64,000 nucleotides of DNA, from NCBI GenBank assembly GCA_946122785.1, contig CAMGYJ010000010.1, positions 10,887,467 to 10,951,466 of the forward strand. The letters run 5' to 3'. The notes under the pieces are model-generated. The model searched no databases. It was not told where the DNA came from and worked only from the letters and a program-made list of their open reading frames with translations. The stretch comes from Linum tenue. Lineage: Eukaryota; Streptophyta; Magnoliopsida; Malpighiales; Linaceae. Position 1 is the stretch's first letter. Each line of letters starts with the position of its first letter. This document shows positions 11,326-22,498 of this stretch, one piece after another. The position numbers and the translations under genes were made by a program.

Positions 11326-12049
11326 GTTGGCCGCAGCCGACCGGGAATAGCATATCGAGTCCTGACGTTGCAATTTATTTTGAAGTAGCCCGTCGGTGGC
11401 CGTTCTTCCCAGTGCAAGATATTGGTTCCAACTTCCAACCTATATAAAATAAAAACGTTAGATCCTAGAGAGTTCCAAGTTTTACCATGAAGCTATTGAC
11501 CATTCTTGGGTAATTATTTCTTACATTATAAATAGAGTATTTAGGCACTGAAATCAAACGGATTGACAAAAAAAACCTCAACCGAGTTACATTTTGGGGC
11601 GAGAGAAAGCCAAGATACACATGTCGTCTTCAACCAAGGCCATGATAATTCACCAGGGTTTTAGTTTTTTTCTAACACCAACTTTAGCGCTTCTTTTCTA
11701 CTATTTATTGGGTGGTTTATAAGTTACTGTAGATATTAGAAAGCGATAGTTTCTTGTGGTTATCAAGGGGATTAGAAACTTGATTTTTTTTGAACTTGAA
11801 GACAATGTTTCTGAAAACTAATAATTGTAATTAGAGAAGGTAATAATTCTACTCTATCAATAAGTTGAGGTTGGAATTATCAGAAACTCACGGACATTGA
11901 TATGATTATCATAAAATAGGTCAAATTGTTTGATTTAATTTGAGAAGCCCACAAATCCAAACTTAGAGAGATTATAACTTATATGTATTGGATTCATAAG
12001 TCCCTCTAAACACAGAATTCATAAGGATGTATGCGATTGGTTTTGCTGG
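11326..12049. other. No gene seen
   Basis: Moderately AT-rich sequence between two copies of the MULE-like family. I see no splice-bounded frame, terminal repeat or structured RNA. Confidence 0.4.
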
Positions 12050-13063
12050 GGAATGGATCAGGTCAGTAACCTTATGGTGACTAACCATGAGTAACCCGTC
12101 CACATCAGCATGACATCAGCATCCTCTCTCTCATGGAAAGCCTTTAATTTTTTCCTTTTTAATCTTTGACGGACGATTTCTCGCTCATTTTAAGTCGAAA
12201 TTTTTTTTTTTTGCACAGTTAGATCAGATTAATTGTGCTCTTCAAAATGATATCCACTTTAATATATTTTTTGAACAAAAAAAATTGAGCCATTTTTTAC
12301 CAGCCTATACCATATGGTATTGACTGGTATTGAAATAAAAGCATACCTATGTTTTGAAAAACGTACCATGGTGGTATGAACAAACCAATACTGTAGGATG
12401 GTTGAATACATGATAGTAGAAGTATATTAATTGTAATTTACGACTTTTAACATTGTATACCACACAATACCACCCCGTACCAGGGTGGTATTGTATGGTA
12501 TTGTGTGGTATTTTTTGGTCCTGTAATTTGTTCACCCAGAAATTTGTAGATCCAATAGATCATGATAAACTCGTCCCTTCTGTGCAAACGTTTTCAAAAA
12601 TGAATTAAAAACGAAGAAGATACCATACAATACCACCCCGTACCAGGGTGGTATTGTATGGTATTGTGTGGTATTTTTTGGTCCTGTAATTTGTTCACCC
12701 AGAAATTTGTAGAACCAGTAGATCATGATGAACTCATCCCTGCTGTGCAAACGTTTTCAAAAAAGAATTAAAAACGAAGAAGATACCATATGGTATGCAG
12801 TTGGTACCGAGAGGCCAGAATTTTTTTTTTCCTAAAAAAATATTGAAAATTGATCTCATTTTGTAGAGCACGGTGAACTCGTTCCATCTGTGCAAAAAAA
12901 TTAAAATCCGAGTTAAAACGAAAAAGATATGAGTCAATTAAGAAAGCTAGTGAAAATAAAAATAATCTTTAATTCTCCATCCTTAGATCTGGACTTTCTA
13001 AATAAAGGGTGCAGATTTGGTTATTGATGGGTGCATAACCATTTATGCACCCTATCTTGAGCC
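12050..13063 (+). mobile_element. MULE-like non-autonomous element, 9-bp TSD TTTTGYTGG
   Basis: The flanks TTTTGCTGG (12041-12049) and TTTTGTTGG (13064-13072) form a 9-bp duplication with one mismatch. The start GGAATGGATCAGGT and the end ACCCTATCTTGAGCC are loosely inverted. The centre carries a long palindrome (ACAATACCACC...GGTGGTATTGT near 12463-12510) which, with its flank, is duplicated at about 12620-12720. No coding capacity is evident. Confidence 0.75.
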
Positions 13064-14929
13064 TTTTGTTGGAGATGAGGAAAACCCCATTATACTAACA
13101 AGTTATGAGTTTAGGATTTTGAGATTGAACAAGCGTGGAACTTAAACTATATTTATTCCATTTTGGTAAACATCATCCTTAACCTTTTAGGATGTCGAAC
13201 TCCAAGCATCCACGATGTTTTTTGGCCGCACGTGCCGGTAATGGCTCTTATAATTAGCGTGTTGATTTTTATGGTTAGTGTTGGTGCAGTAGATGAAGGT
13301 GCATTTAATTAGAGTCAACGGCTCGAATTGGAGATGAGGAGAAACCTTTTGGCTAACGGATTGGGTCACACCCCACCTATGGGGTAACTCATCATTCTCG
13401 ATCCATCTTAAATTTCAATAGCATTGATTTAATTTAGTCGTTATATTTTATTTTCTAACTTTGATTTTAGTACACTCGTTTTTGTTAAGCAAAATCAAAG
13501 GACGAATTTATGGTCATAGTCTCGTAATATATAACTGGTTTTTTTTTAATGAGCTTGCATAAAACTGCTTATATATGGGTTTGATCTTATAATAGTATAC
13601 CTGATTTAATCGACATCAAAGTTTTCGGGTAGCGGAAATCCCAATTTCATAAATTTATTTGTGTACTTTATGTTTTGCACGTTTTCAATTATGATTTGTG
13701 AGCTTTAAAAATTAAAATAACTTTGGTGCTCACGGTTACCTAAGCCTCACGTCATTAATAATAATATTGTTTTTATGTTGGCTTATTTAATACAATAATA
13801 TATAAAAACTCATATTCTAACTTTGAGACTAATAATCATCTAAACTACTAATGAATTTATTTTTTGTGGCATGTGGAGCATTTGGAACACTTATAACCAT
13901 TTCCACTGGAAAATTTCAGAGCATTTGATTAAGGAAACAGGTGATCAATCAATAACTCTAGACAACCTATTAATTACTAGCTTTTACCCGACCCGTTGGT
14001 CGGATCAATTTATTTTATCAATATTTATGATTTACTTGATTTGGGATCTTTAATTTTATATGATTCACGAAAAATATTTGTCGTTTTAAGAGTTGATAAT
14101 GACGTAAAAGGATAGTCCAAGCTATTATATTGACCAAAATCTCAAATATTTGAAGTATTTATTTGAAATTTTATTAAATAAAACACTTGTTGATTCAAAT
14201 ATACAATCGTTTGTCGTGAAAATGGGATTTTATGAAAAAAGATTCATGACTTCATAAAGAAAGAAAACCAATTTGATATTCAATAACAAATGTGAACATC
14301 GTTTTGGATCATATATTTCAGTTATGTATTTGGTATCTAAATTCAACACATGCGAGATTTGTCTAAGTCTTAAATTTGGAAGTAGGTGCTAAAACTCTAA
14401 TCAAATTAAAAGTCAAGGATGAAAAGTTTTGCTATCGAATTTGAAATTTGTTGGTCCTCATTAATTTGGAATAAGTGACATCCATAGATTAGATTTGTAA
14501 ATCGAGCATTCAAAGAGACCGATGGGAAAGACATAAAAGTAAAGAAAACAGTAAAACCATCCAAACAACAAACCTGGGAAGAATTATCATGGTGCCATAT
14601 TAGCCAACATACAATACATTATTAGTAGTTGATTAAAAACATGTCATCTTCAAGATTCTCTGGCAATCTCATGGTTTATTGATTAAAACACGATTCCCAG
14701 TATGAGAAATCTGTATGTGATCTGGTCACAATTATCTTTTCGCCTATGTTGGTCCTTGCAATTAACAACCCATAACAAAATGAGCTAGCATGTGGCATAG
14801 TTATAAGGTATATGCACAAAAGTGAGTTATTAAATGTCCAACGGATCAGGAAGTAAACATTAATAACCCACTTAGCAATCATCCATATTAGCACAGAACA
14901 TAGTCATCGAAGTAGCTGTTGTTTTAAGA

Positions 14930-17400
14930 ATTAATTAGTGGGTTGAAACTAATATTAGTGGGTAGAAACTAATATTTCTCCAACTCCCTTCTGTATCCCT
15001 CCACCGATGAAACCCAGCCGTCGCTAGGGATGGTTGGGGCGGGTTTGCCTAAACCATCCCCATTACCATTACCAAATACCCAAATCCATATCCGCCCCAT
15101 ACCCATGCAGAGGGAGGTTTTGCAAACTCATCCCCATACACATGGTTTTCGGATACCCATGGATAATACCCGTCTCGTATAAAATATTATTATATCTAAA
15201 GTTCAACATGTATGTCTTCAATTATAACACAAAACACACATAATAAATAACAAAAATCAACATAGTTATAGTATTTCTTAATAGGAAAAAGCATTCAATC
15301 CTCAAATAGTGTTTAATGAATAAAATTTGTTCCTCAAACCGCGAGGTCTGGAAGATATAAAATGGAGCCAAACACATCCAAACCACCATTAATGGCAAGC
15401 ACTTGATTAATAAGTTGAACTCGGCAAGTGAAAGCTTCCTAATGTGCTATTTGGAAGGTAAGTACCCAAAACTGGCATAAGCTCATTAACCTGCGAATAA
15501 ATCACAAGAAATTAAACAAAAAAAAAAACAGAAGCAAAGAGAGAAGGTCACCACCATGTCGATTTCGTTATTCCTTCACAATCGTAATAGAGTTCTTCAC
15601 CTTTTCGATTTTGTGCGTCTTCTTATTCATCCTTCCACTACCGTTCTCTTTGCCTTCTATGTCTTTGTAAACTGCGACCAGGGGATTTGACCAAGGAAAA
15701 TTAATTCTCTGTTGTTGCTTCTTCTTCTTCTTCTTCTTCTTCTTCTTCCTCTTAGCCTTTTTTTGTATTCATGAAAGTCCTCATATGTTGACCAAACTAA
15801 GACTTATCACAAACACCCAATCAAACTGAAAGGAAGTCGCCAAACTTGAACTACCTGGCTTTGCCTTCTTTCTACTCCGCTAACTTAATCATCCTTATTC
15901 TTTCCTCTGCAAACCCAACGCTCATTTTCCACTTTCTCCTGCCATCATCGAGTTCCCGTCGTCGTTCCTTCAATCTGAAAGAACGGGCAAAAATGATGAA
16001 CCAAATCCATGTAGTATAGTAAGGGAAAATCATAACGTAGACATCAACACACTAAATAAGAAGTCAGAAAGTGAATATTAACGAAAGAGAGTCAGAAACC
16101 CATCCCTCGCCTTTTCTCCTTATGCGAATACAAAGCTCGTTTTCTTCTTGTATGGTTCACTCTCAGTAATCATAATTTAGTTTCGTCGTCGTCTCTTTGA
16201 TCAGAAAAGAATTGGAGAAGATGATGAACCAAATCTATCAAGTACGATGGGCTAAACCCAAATTTAGAACTAAATATCCGGAACATAAAGGAGACTGAAA
16301 TGGAATATCAATGAAAGAGGGCGAGAAACCTACCAGTTGCAGCTGGGATCTAAACCAGAGCTCAATTATTTATGCCTTCTTTGGAACTCGGCTCCCCTGG
16401 TTTCCCCGGTTTTCCTTGGCTTCGAGGGGCTTGTAGTCGCCGAATTCGCCGAAGACGTGGTCTCCTTCTAAGCTGCGATAAGGACACAGGAGGTACAGGA
16501 AGGGTTGGCCTATCAATTTAGCTGGGTACACATGGAAACTCAATCAGATAAAACTAAAGATAAGCGAAGTAAATGATGGAAACAGTAATAGGTAATATGC
16601 AGATCAGACTACCAAATCCAATTGCGAATAGAGGAATTGCGGGCTTCCCCAAAACGCATATATATCAGACTAACAAATCTGACAGCGTGAAGCAACCGGG
16701 CAAAATAAACAGAAAAAATTACTGACTCCCCTTCAAATCGTCGGTTGGCTGGCAAGGGTTCAACGCAGAACTACCTATTCCGGATTGAGAGAAGCAGCAG
16801 GAGCAAACTAACCGAAACAATCTCGCCTCCCCTTCAAATCGGCGGTTGGCTGGAGAATCGTTCACCGCATAACTACCAAATCCGATTGTTCGAATCAGCG
16901 GGGGTAAACAAATACCACAAATCATGACTCACCTTCGATTCGCCGGTTGGCTGGGGAATTCACCGTCAATTAGCCGCAGGTCTTCCTCGCTCAATCAGGT
17001 GTTCGCTGCTCGTTCCAAACTGCAGAATCTCGGCACGGTAAACTCCACATCAGCGGGCCGTCAATGCCTTCCTCCGCTGAGCAGCAAGCGTCAGTCCCTG
17101 TTCCCAAAATTGTCCGCTGAGAAATAGATATCCTGCCGTGCTGCGGGAAGGAGAAAGCAAAACGTAGATAACCCCGGAGAAAATGGAAGATGATTTCAGC
17201 CGCAAAAAAAGTAGTGGGAACCGACGGTTTCTTATCTCTCCTGTCAGGCGGGAATTTTTAATTTAATCCCGTGTAACCACCCTGCCACGTCAGACTCCTA
17301 AAATCACTCTATGCGCAGGAAAATTTGAATGGGGGTTGCGGTTTTACTTTTCAGCTATAAATTATACTGTTGATGCGGTTAATTAACTTACTTTCTTTAC
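14930..17400 (-). other. GC-richer insertion with exon-like pieces, inside pseudogene intron 2
   Basis: The rest of the intron is AT-rich, but this block looks like part of a minus-strand gene or gene-carrying transposon. On the minus strand 17150-16950 resembles a 5' leader ending in a donor-like CGAAG/GTGAGT near 16935. Codons ending at a stop at 16370-16372 read LEGDHVFGEFGDYKPLEAKE, and an acceptor-like TTCGCAG lies near 15497. Near 15026 a TAGGGATGG resembles a hAT end without a visible partner. A (TTC)n tract sits at 15718-15750. I do not recognise the product. Confidence 0.3.
16725..16990 (-). repeat. Three tandem units of about 97 bp
   Basis: The core CTTCAAATCGNCGGTTGGCTGG occurs near 16732 and 16829 and, more diverged, near 16928, spaced about 97 bp apart. 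On the minus strand the 16928 unit ends in a donor-like AAGGTGAGT; the other two have GGGGAG at the same spot. This suggests a duplicated exon/donor region. Confidence 0.6.
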
Positions 17401-17537
17401 TATTTATAACTATAAATCTTCCTTTCGTTATTTTTTTTTTGTCATTTGCAGCGGATGCTATGGCTTCATCAGGACTTGCTGCATTAGGTTATCGTTACAT
17501 CAATTTGGGATTATATGTAACTTCCCTAATTTAATGA

Positions 17538-17845
17538 GAGCACTTCTACTATACTATATAGTATTGGTGATTTAATGTATAACTTGAAGTTGTACCATAA
17601 CATTAAATGTACAAGTTTAGATTGTACCATAAAGGAATTTGTATCATTATGTTATGGTACAACTTTACAACTTGAAGTTGTACCATAACATCAGGTACAA
17701 GTTTAAGTTGTACCATAAAAGAATTTGTACAAAAAGTATAGGTATAATCTGAAGTTGTACCATAACATTACAGGTACAATTTCAAGTTGTACTATAAAGG
17801 TAAAAACATATAACACCAATGCTATATAGCATTGTAAAATTCCTC
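17538..17845. mobile_element. 308-bp MITE with repeated AAGTTGTACC palindromes (copy A)
   Basis: Ends are GAGCACTTCTACTATACTAT and, inverted, GAGGAATTTTACAATGCTAT, followed on both sides by ATAGYATTGGTG. The flanks TTTAATGA (17530-17537 and 17846-17854 region) form an exact 8-bp duplication (9 bp ATTTAATGA also matches), which fits hAT or MULE. The interior is several copies of TTGTACCATAA / TTATGGTACAA arranged as inverted pairs, so the element folds on itself almost end to end. It is non-coding. Confidence 0.85.
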
Positions 17846-18525
17846 ATTTAATGATCACATTACATATATATGCTCCTTTAAGATTGTTAATATTTGAAGT
17901 AGTGAGACCTTGACTTCACTGGACTCTCATTAATTATCTTATCTCTGCTGATTAGTTGATGCCTGGGCTGAACCGAATAGAGACGACAAGGTACAAATTA
18001 ATTAAACTTCTGAGATTAGGATTTTGTGTTATTTTCTTGAAGCGATAAGGGAAAGAAATAAAGAATAATTAATTAACGGTTGCGTATGATGGGTGTGTAT
18101 GGGAATTTGGTTGGCAGTGCTTCGAGCTTTCCTTCTGGAATGAAGGCGTTGGCAGATTATGTACATCAAAAAGGCCTTAAACTTGGAACTTACTCTGATG
18201 CCGGGTACGTATCCATATAATTATCTCTTTCTGCTATATGAATTAATATATATATATATGTTGCAGAATAATGTGATAATTCGTGGAAAACTTGCAAATA
18301 TAGGACAATGACGTGCAGCAAGAAACAGCCAGGATCATTAGGTCACGAACAACAAGATGCTAAAACTTTTGCTTCTTGGGTTCGTGCATATCCTACCCTA
18401 ATCTCGTTTCTACCTTGATGGATTCACTTAACCATTTTCTATTATTTTTATTTTATCTTATTTCAGGGAATAGATTTATCAAAATACGATAATTGTCACG
18501 CCAATAACATAAGCCTGAAAAAGAG

Positions 18526-18833
18526 AGAGAAATTTTACAATACTATATAGTATTGGCGCTATAGGATTTTATCTTTATGTTACAACTTAAAATTGTACAT
18601 TTATGTTATAGTACAACTTCAGATTGTACCTATACTTTTTGTACAAATTCTTTTATGGTACAACTTGAACTTGTACCTTTATGTGATGGTACAACTTCAA
18701 GTTGTAAAGTTGTACCATAACATAATGGTATAAATTGCTTTATGGTACAACCTAAATTTATACATTTAATGTTATGATACAACTTTAAATTGTACATTAA
18801 AGCACCAATACTATATAGCATAGTAGAAGTGCT
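18526..18833. mobile_element. 308-bp MITE (copy B, inverted), inside an alpha-galactosidase exon
   Basis: It has the same length as copy A in the opposite orientation. The 8-bp duplication AAAAAGAG occurs at 18518-18525 and 18834-18841. Ends carry TATATAGTATTGGCGCT and ATAGCATAGTAGAAGTGCT. It sits in the exon carrying KYDNC of the pseudogene and splits it. Confidence 0.85.
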
Positions 18834-20206
18834 AAAAAGAGGTACTTATCAATGACAATGATTATCCATACCCCAAATGTGCAATAGTAGAGTAACTTGT
18901 AGTTGAGGACTAGCTATACTTTCCCTGGACATTTGATTTTAGATTCAAATATATGAATCATATAGTATATACTAAATACATGTTCAAAAGTAAGAGTATG
19001 ATAGATTATCATCGCCCCCTCCTCCAAAACTTTAATTCAATCTTAAGAGACTATAATTTAAAAAAAAAAAAATATTAACCGCATCCACTCGTTGAGAGAA
19101 GTGCAGTTACCCAATAAGCGTTAGAGAGTTCGGGAAGAGCTATCTTCTTTTCAATGTGTGAATGGTAATTAAAAATCGACTACTGTTATTGTTATGGCCT
19201 CTTATTCTTATATATATCCCTCCCTAAATCTGTGTTCACTTTTACACTTAGGCAAACAACGTACGCCGGCAGCAATTAGGTTATATGTGTTACATGTTTG
19301 GTTGTACGTTTTAGGGGTAAAGAAGACCCTGCAACTAGGGCAAAGACAATTGGGAATAGTTGGACAACAACAGGGGACATCGGTGATAATTGGCACAGGT
19401 ACATCCCTCACACTAACTAATTATAATTATATGATCACCTTATACCTTTTCTCTCCTCATAAAATTTTAATTACGTCTGTATTTGGGTACGAGGATTTGT
19501 GTATAAAAATGAGAATTTTAAAATGTAGATACTAAATCAATTATTTGAATGTCAAGTGTATCACAACTACCATACATATGTGGATTTCGAAATATGTATA
19601 TAACAACAAACAATTTTACCTTACGGTTTTATCCATAAAAAATGGGGCAATTATAGTCCTTATGAGTTAATCATATGATCTCCTTAATTATTATTTTTCC
19701 TTCTCTCTTTTTTTCAATTCTTCTTCTTTCTTAGCATGATCGATAACTTGTGCCGATACTAATGACAAGTGGGCATCTTATGCTGGACCTGGAGGCTGGA
19801 ATGGCAATTCCACGAATAAGAATGTTTTTTGTAATATTTAATGAATTAACTTTTATCCAACCATTGGTCGTAGGAATTTTCTTTTAATCGCCAATATTTT
19901 TCTTCTTTCTTTTCGATCGGATGGTTGGGCAGATCCTGATATGCTTGAAGTTGTGAATGGAGGGATGAGCTTCATGGAATATCGTTCACATTTCAGCTTA
20001 TGGGCAATAGCCAAGGGAAATTTTATAATTATAATAATTTATAATAGTAAGAATACATTACATTTAACATGAAAATTTTATTAATTGCATATATTTTCAA
20101 AGTAAAAATATTGATATCATGTGTATCTTTGAAACTTGTACGTAAATACATGCAGGCTCCCCTGATACTTGGGTGTGATATCCGATAAATGAGCACTGAT
20201 ACCCAA

Positions 20207-20495
20207 TGTAGTCAAAAGCGAAACTCACAGAAATCAAAGAGACGAACACACAGATTTAACGTGGTATCCCTAGAATGCTAACTCTAATCCACGGGAGAGT
20301 CTCACTCTCCAAAACAGAAATTGCACTTGGTTTTCGTAGTCCGTTCGGATAAGTACAGAGGAACATAAATAGGCTTAGCAAACCCTAGCATTTACATGAA
20401 TGCTTCTGCATGGTTTGCATGGGCCTTGGGCCAATAAACTCCTACTTACACATCACCCTATTGGCCCATTAAAATAAACACGTAATCCGCTAACA
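20207..20495 (-). repeat. 3' LTR of the minus-strand copia element
   Basis: 289 bp matching 24838-25127, preceded on the minus strand by the purine tract TTTGGGGGAGGC. Its outer edge has diverged: TGTAGTCAAAAGCG in place of TGTTAACTTTAACG. Confidence 0.85.
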
Positions 20496-22498
20496 GCCTC
20501 CCCCAAATTGATGCCGGGAACGAAGCATCAATTTGCTCGAGAGGTACCAATGTCTGCTGCTGGTGAACGACTTAGTGAATATATTCGCAATCTGATCCTC
20601 TGTCCGAATGTAGTGAAGTTGAAAAGAACCATCTCGTACTAAGTCATGAACATAATGAACATGAAGCTCAATGTGCTTCGTGCGATCATGTAGAACATGG
20701 TTAATCGCGATCTGGATGGCACTGGTGTTGTCCACAAACAACTCAAGAGGAGCCGAACAAGTGACTCAGAAATCCCCTAAGAGCCTGCGAAGCCAAACAA
20801 GCTCCGAACACACATCAGGCATAGCTCTATATTAAGCCTCGGTGGAGGACTTAGAAACCTTGTCCTGCTTCTTACACAGCAATGAGATAAAAGCTCCAGC
20901 AAACTGAACACACCACCCCGTGGAAGAGCGGCGAGTATCGATACAGCATGCAAAGTCAGAATCCGAAAAAAGCATGCAGATCAGGTGTACCAGTAGAAGG
21001 GAAAAACATACCAACATCGATAGTTCCCTTCAGATAACATAGAATCCGGTGTGCTGCCGCCAAGTGATTAGTGCGAGGTGCGACCATGAACTGACTGACA
21101 ATCTAAACCGCGTATGATATATCAGGTTGAGTGGCTGCCAAATAAATAAGACTCCCGACCAAACTGCGGTAACGCGAACCATCAGGCAAGAGATCCCAGA
21201 TTCATGGCTCAACTTCAAGTTGAGCTCCATCGGTGTGCTAACAGGCTGACAATCCTCGAAGTGATGGTCACTCAATAAGTCCCCAACGTACTTTCATTGA
21301 TTGAGAATAATACCCTGATCACTGCGATTAATTTCCAACCCAAGGAAGTACGATAATTCCCCCAAATCCTTCAATCGAAACGCGTCCTATAGGCCACGTT
21401 TAAGACTAGCTATACCGCGCACATCATCTCATGTCACCACCATGTCATCGACGTATAATAAGAGAACAACAATGCCAGCAGCCGAGGTCTTAGTGAAGAG
21501 GGACAGGTCACTCAAACTCTGACGCATACCAAGCTGTAAAATAGTAGATTGAAACTTCTCAAACCAGGCTCGGGGAGCCTGTTTGAGTCCATATAGTGAC
21601 CGATGAAGTAAGCACACCTGACCCGGTAACCCAACATTGTAGCCAGGAGGTTTCTCCAAATAAACAACCTCCTTTAAGTGTCCGTGCAAGAACGCATTCT
21701 TAATGTCGAGCTGAAATAATGGCCACTTTCAGAGAGAGGCCACAACAAGAAGGGTGCGTACAGTAGTCATCTTCGCCACTAGCACGAACTTCTCGTCAAA
21801 ATCGATACCTTGTTCCTGTGAGTAACCTTGTGCCACAATTCTGGCCCTATGACGTTCAATCTCACCGGCCGACTTCATTTTCAGAGCATACAACCATCGA
21901 GAACCAATAATTGGCACCTCAGGTGGCGGACGATCCACAACCGTCCAAGATTTATTGGCATGTACCGCATCTATTTCAGTTTGCATAGCAGCTTCCCAGA
22001 GAGGGTCGCCCTTAGCCTGCTTATAGCATGTGGGAACAATAAAAGCATCAATTCCAAATGACACATAATCATGATAACGAGGTGGGGGCTGACCTTGGGT
22101 GGCCCGTAGAGATCGACGAACAGCAGGTAGTTCAGCTGGAGGCGAAGACGCGGGTATATCCTCATCCGAACTGGTCAAAGGTGCAGTGGAAACACTACCT
22201 GACGAGGACTGCGGGGAACTCAAATGTGCTGACGATGAGGCGAGAGACAAGCTAGCCGAGCCTTGCGGGGAGTGAGATTGATTGGGAGGCAGCGGAGAGG
22301 GAGGAGCTTCAGGAGGTGGTGGAGCATTAGCTAAATCAATGTCATCATCATCAAAAGTAGGCAACGTGGACACATAAGGAAGGAACAAAGGTTCGGGCTC
22401 ACTAGGAGAGAAAAATTCGAACACGTCGAAGCTCAGGATCATAACAGATGTAACCTTTGTGTATATCACTATACCCGAGAAATGCACACCGCGCAGTC
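20496..22498 (-). pseudogene. copia reverse transcriptase / RNase H remnants
   Basis: Broken pieces carry the standard order: a proline/serine-rich linker, the RT start (WLYALKMKSAGEIERHRAR, VAQGYSQEQGIDF), the RT centre (YGLKQAPRAWFEKF, YVDDMVVT near 21429-21689), the PVSTPME connector, an RNase H start (SDSDFACCIDTRRSSTGWC) and end (NHVLHDRTKHIELHVHYVHD), closing at the purine tract GGCTGTT-side near 20496. Stops and frameshifts separate all blocks, so it is non-functional. Confidence 0.85.

Larger units (their letters stand above)
13241..20206 (+). pseudogene. Alpha-galactosidase pseudogene (GH27), truncated
   Basis: This is the dead paralogue of the intact gene at 29849-32741. Recognisable exons: 13241-13383 (signal peptide, ending LLANGLGHTPPMG), about 13882-13940 (WNTYNHFHW), 17452-17508, 17956-17990, about 18101-18204 (LGTYSDAG), 18304-18379, 18467 to about 18530 (DLSKYDNCH), about 19121-19164, 19315-19398, about 19735-19803 ([11 protein letters not shown]), 19933-20015 ([11 protein letters not shown]) and 20156-20206. 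Lesions: in-frame TAG at 13310, lost GT donors after 17508 and 20015, a 308-bp MITE inside the exon carrying the nucleophile motif, a frameshift in the 19735 exon, TAA at 20186, and loss of everything past 20206 to a copia element. It keeps two introns that the intact paralogue lacks. Confidence 0.9.

Noticed and set aside
12050..13063. Helitron candidate because of a hairpin near the end
   Set aside because: No CTRR end or 5' TC, and a 9-bp target duplication is present.
15026..15190. hAT element starting TAGGGATGG
   Set aside because: No matching inverted end or target duplication found, so only mentioned as a fragment.
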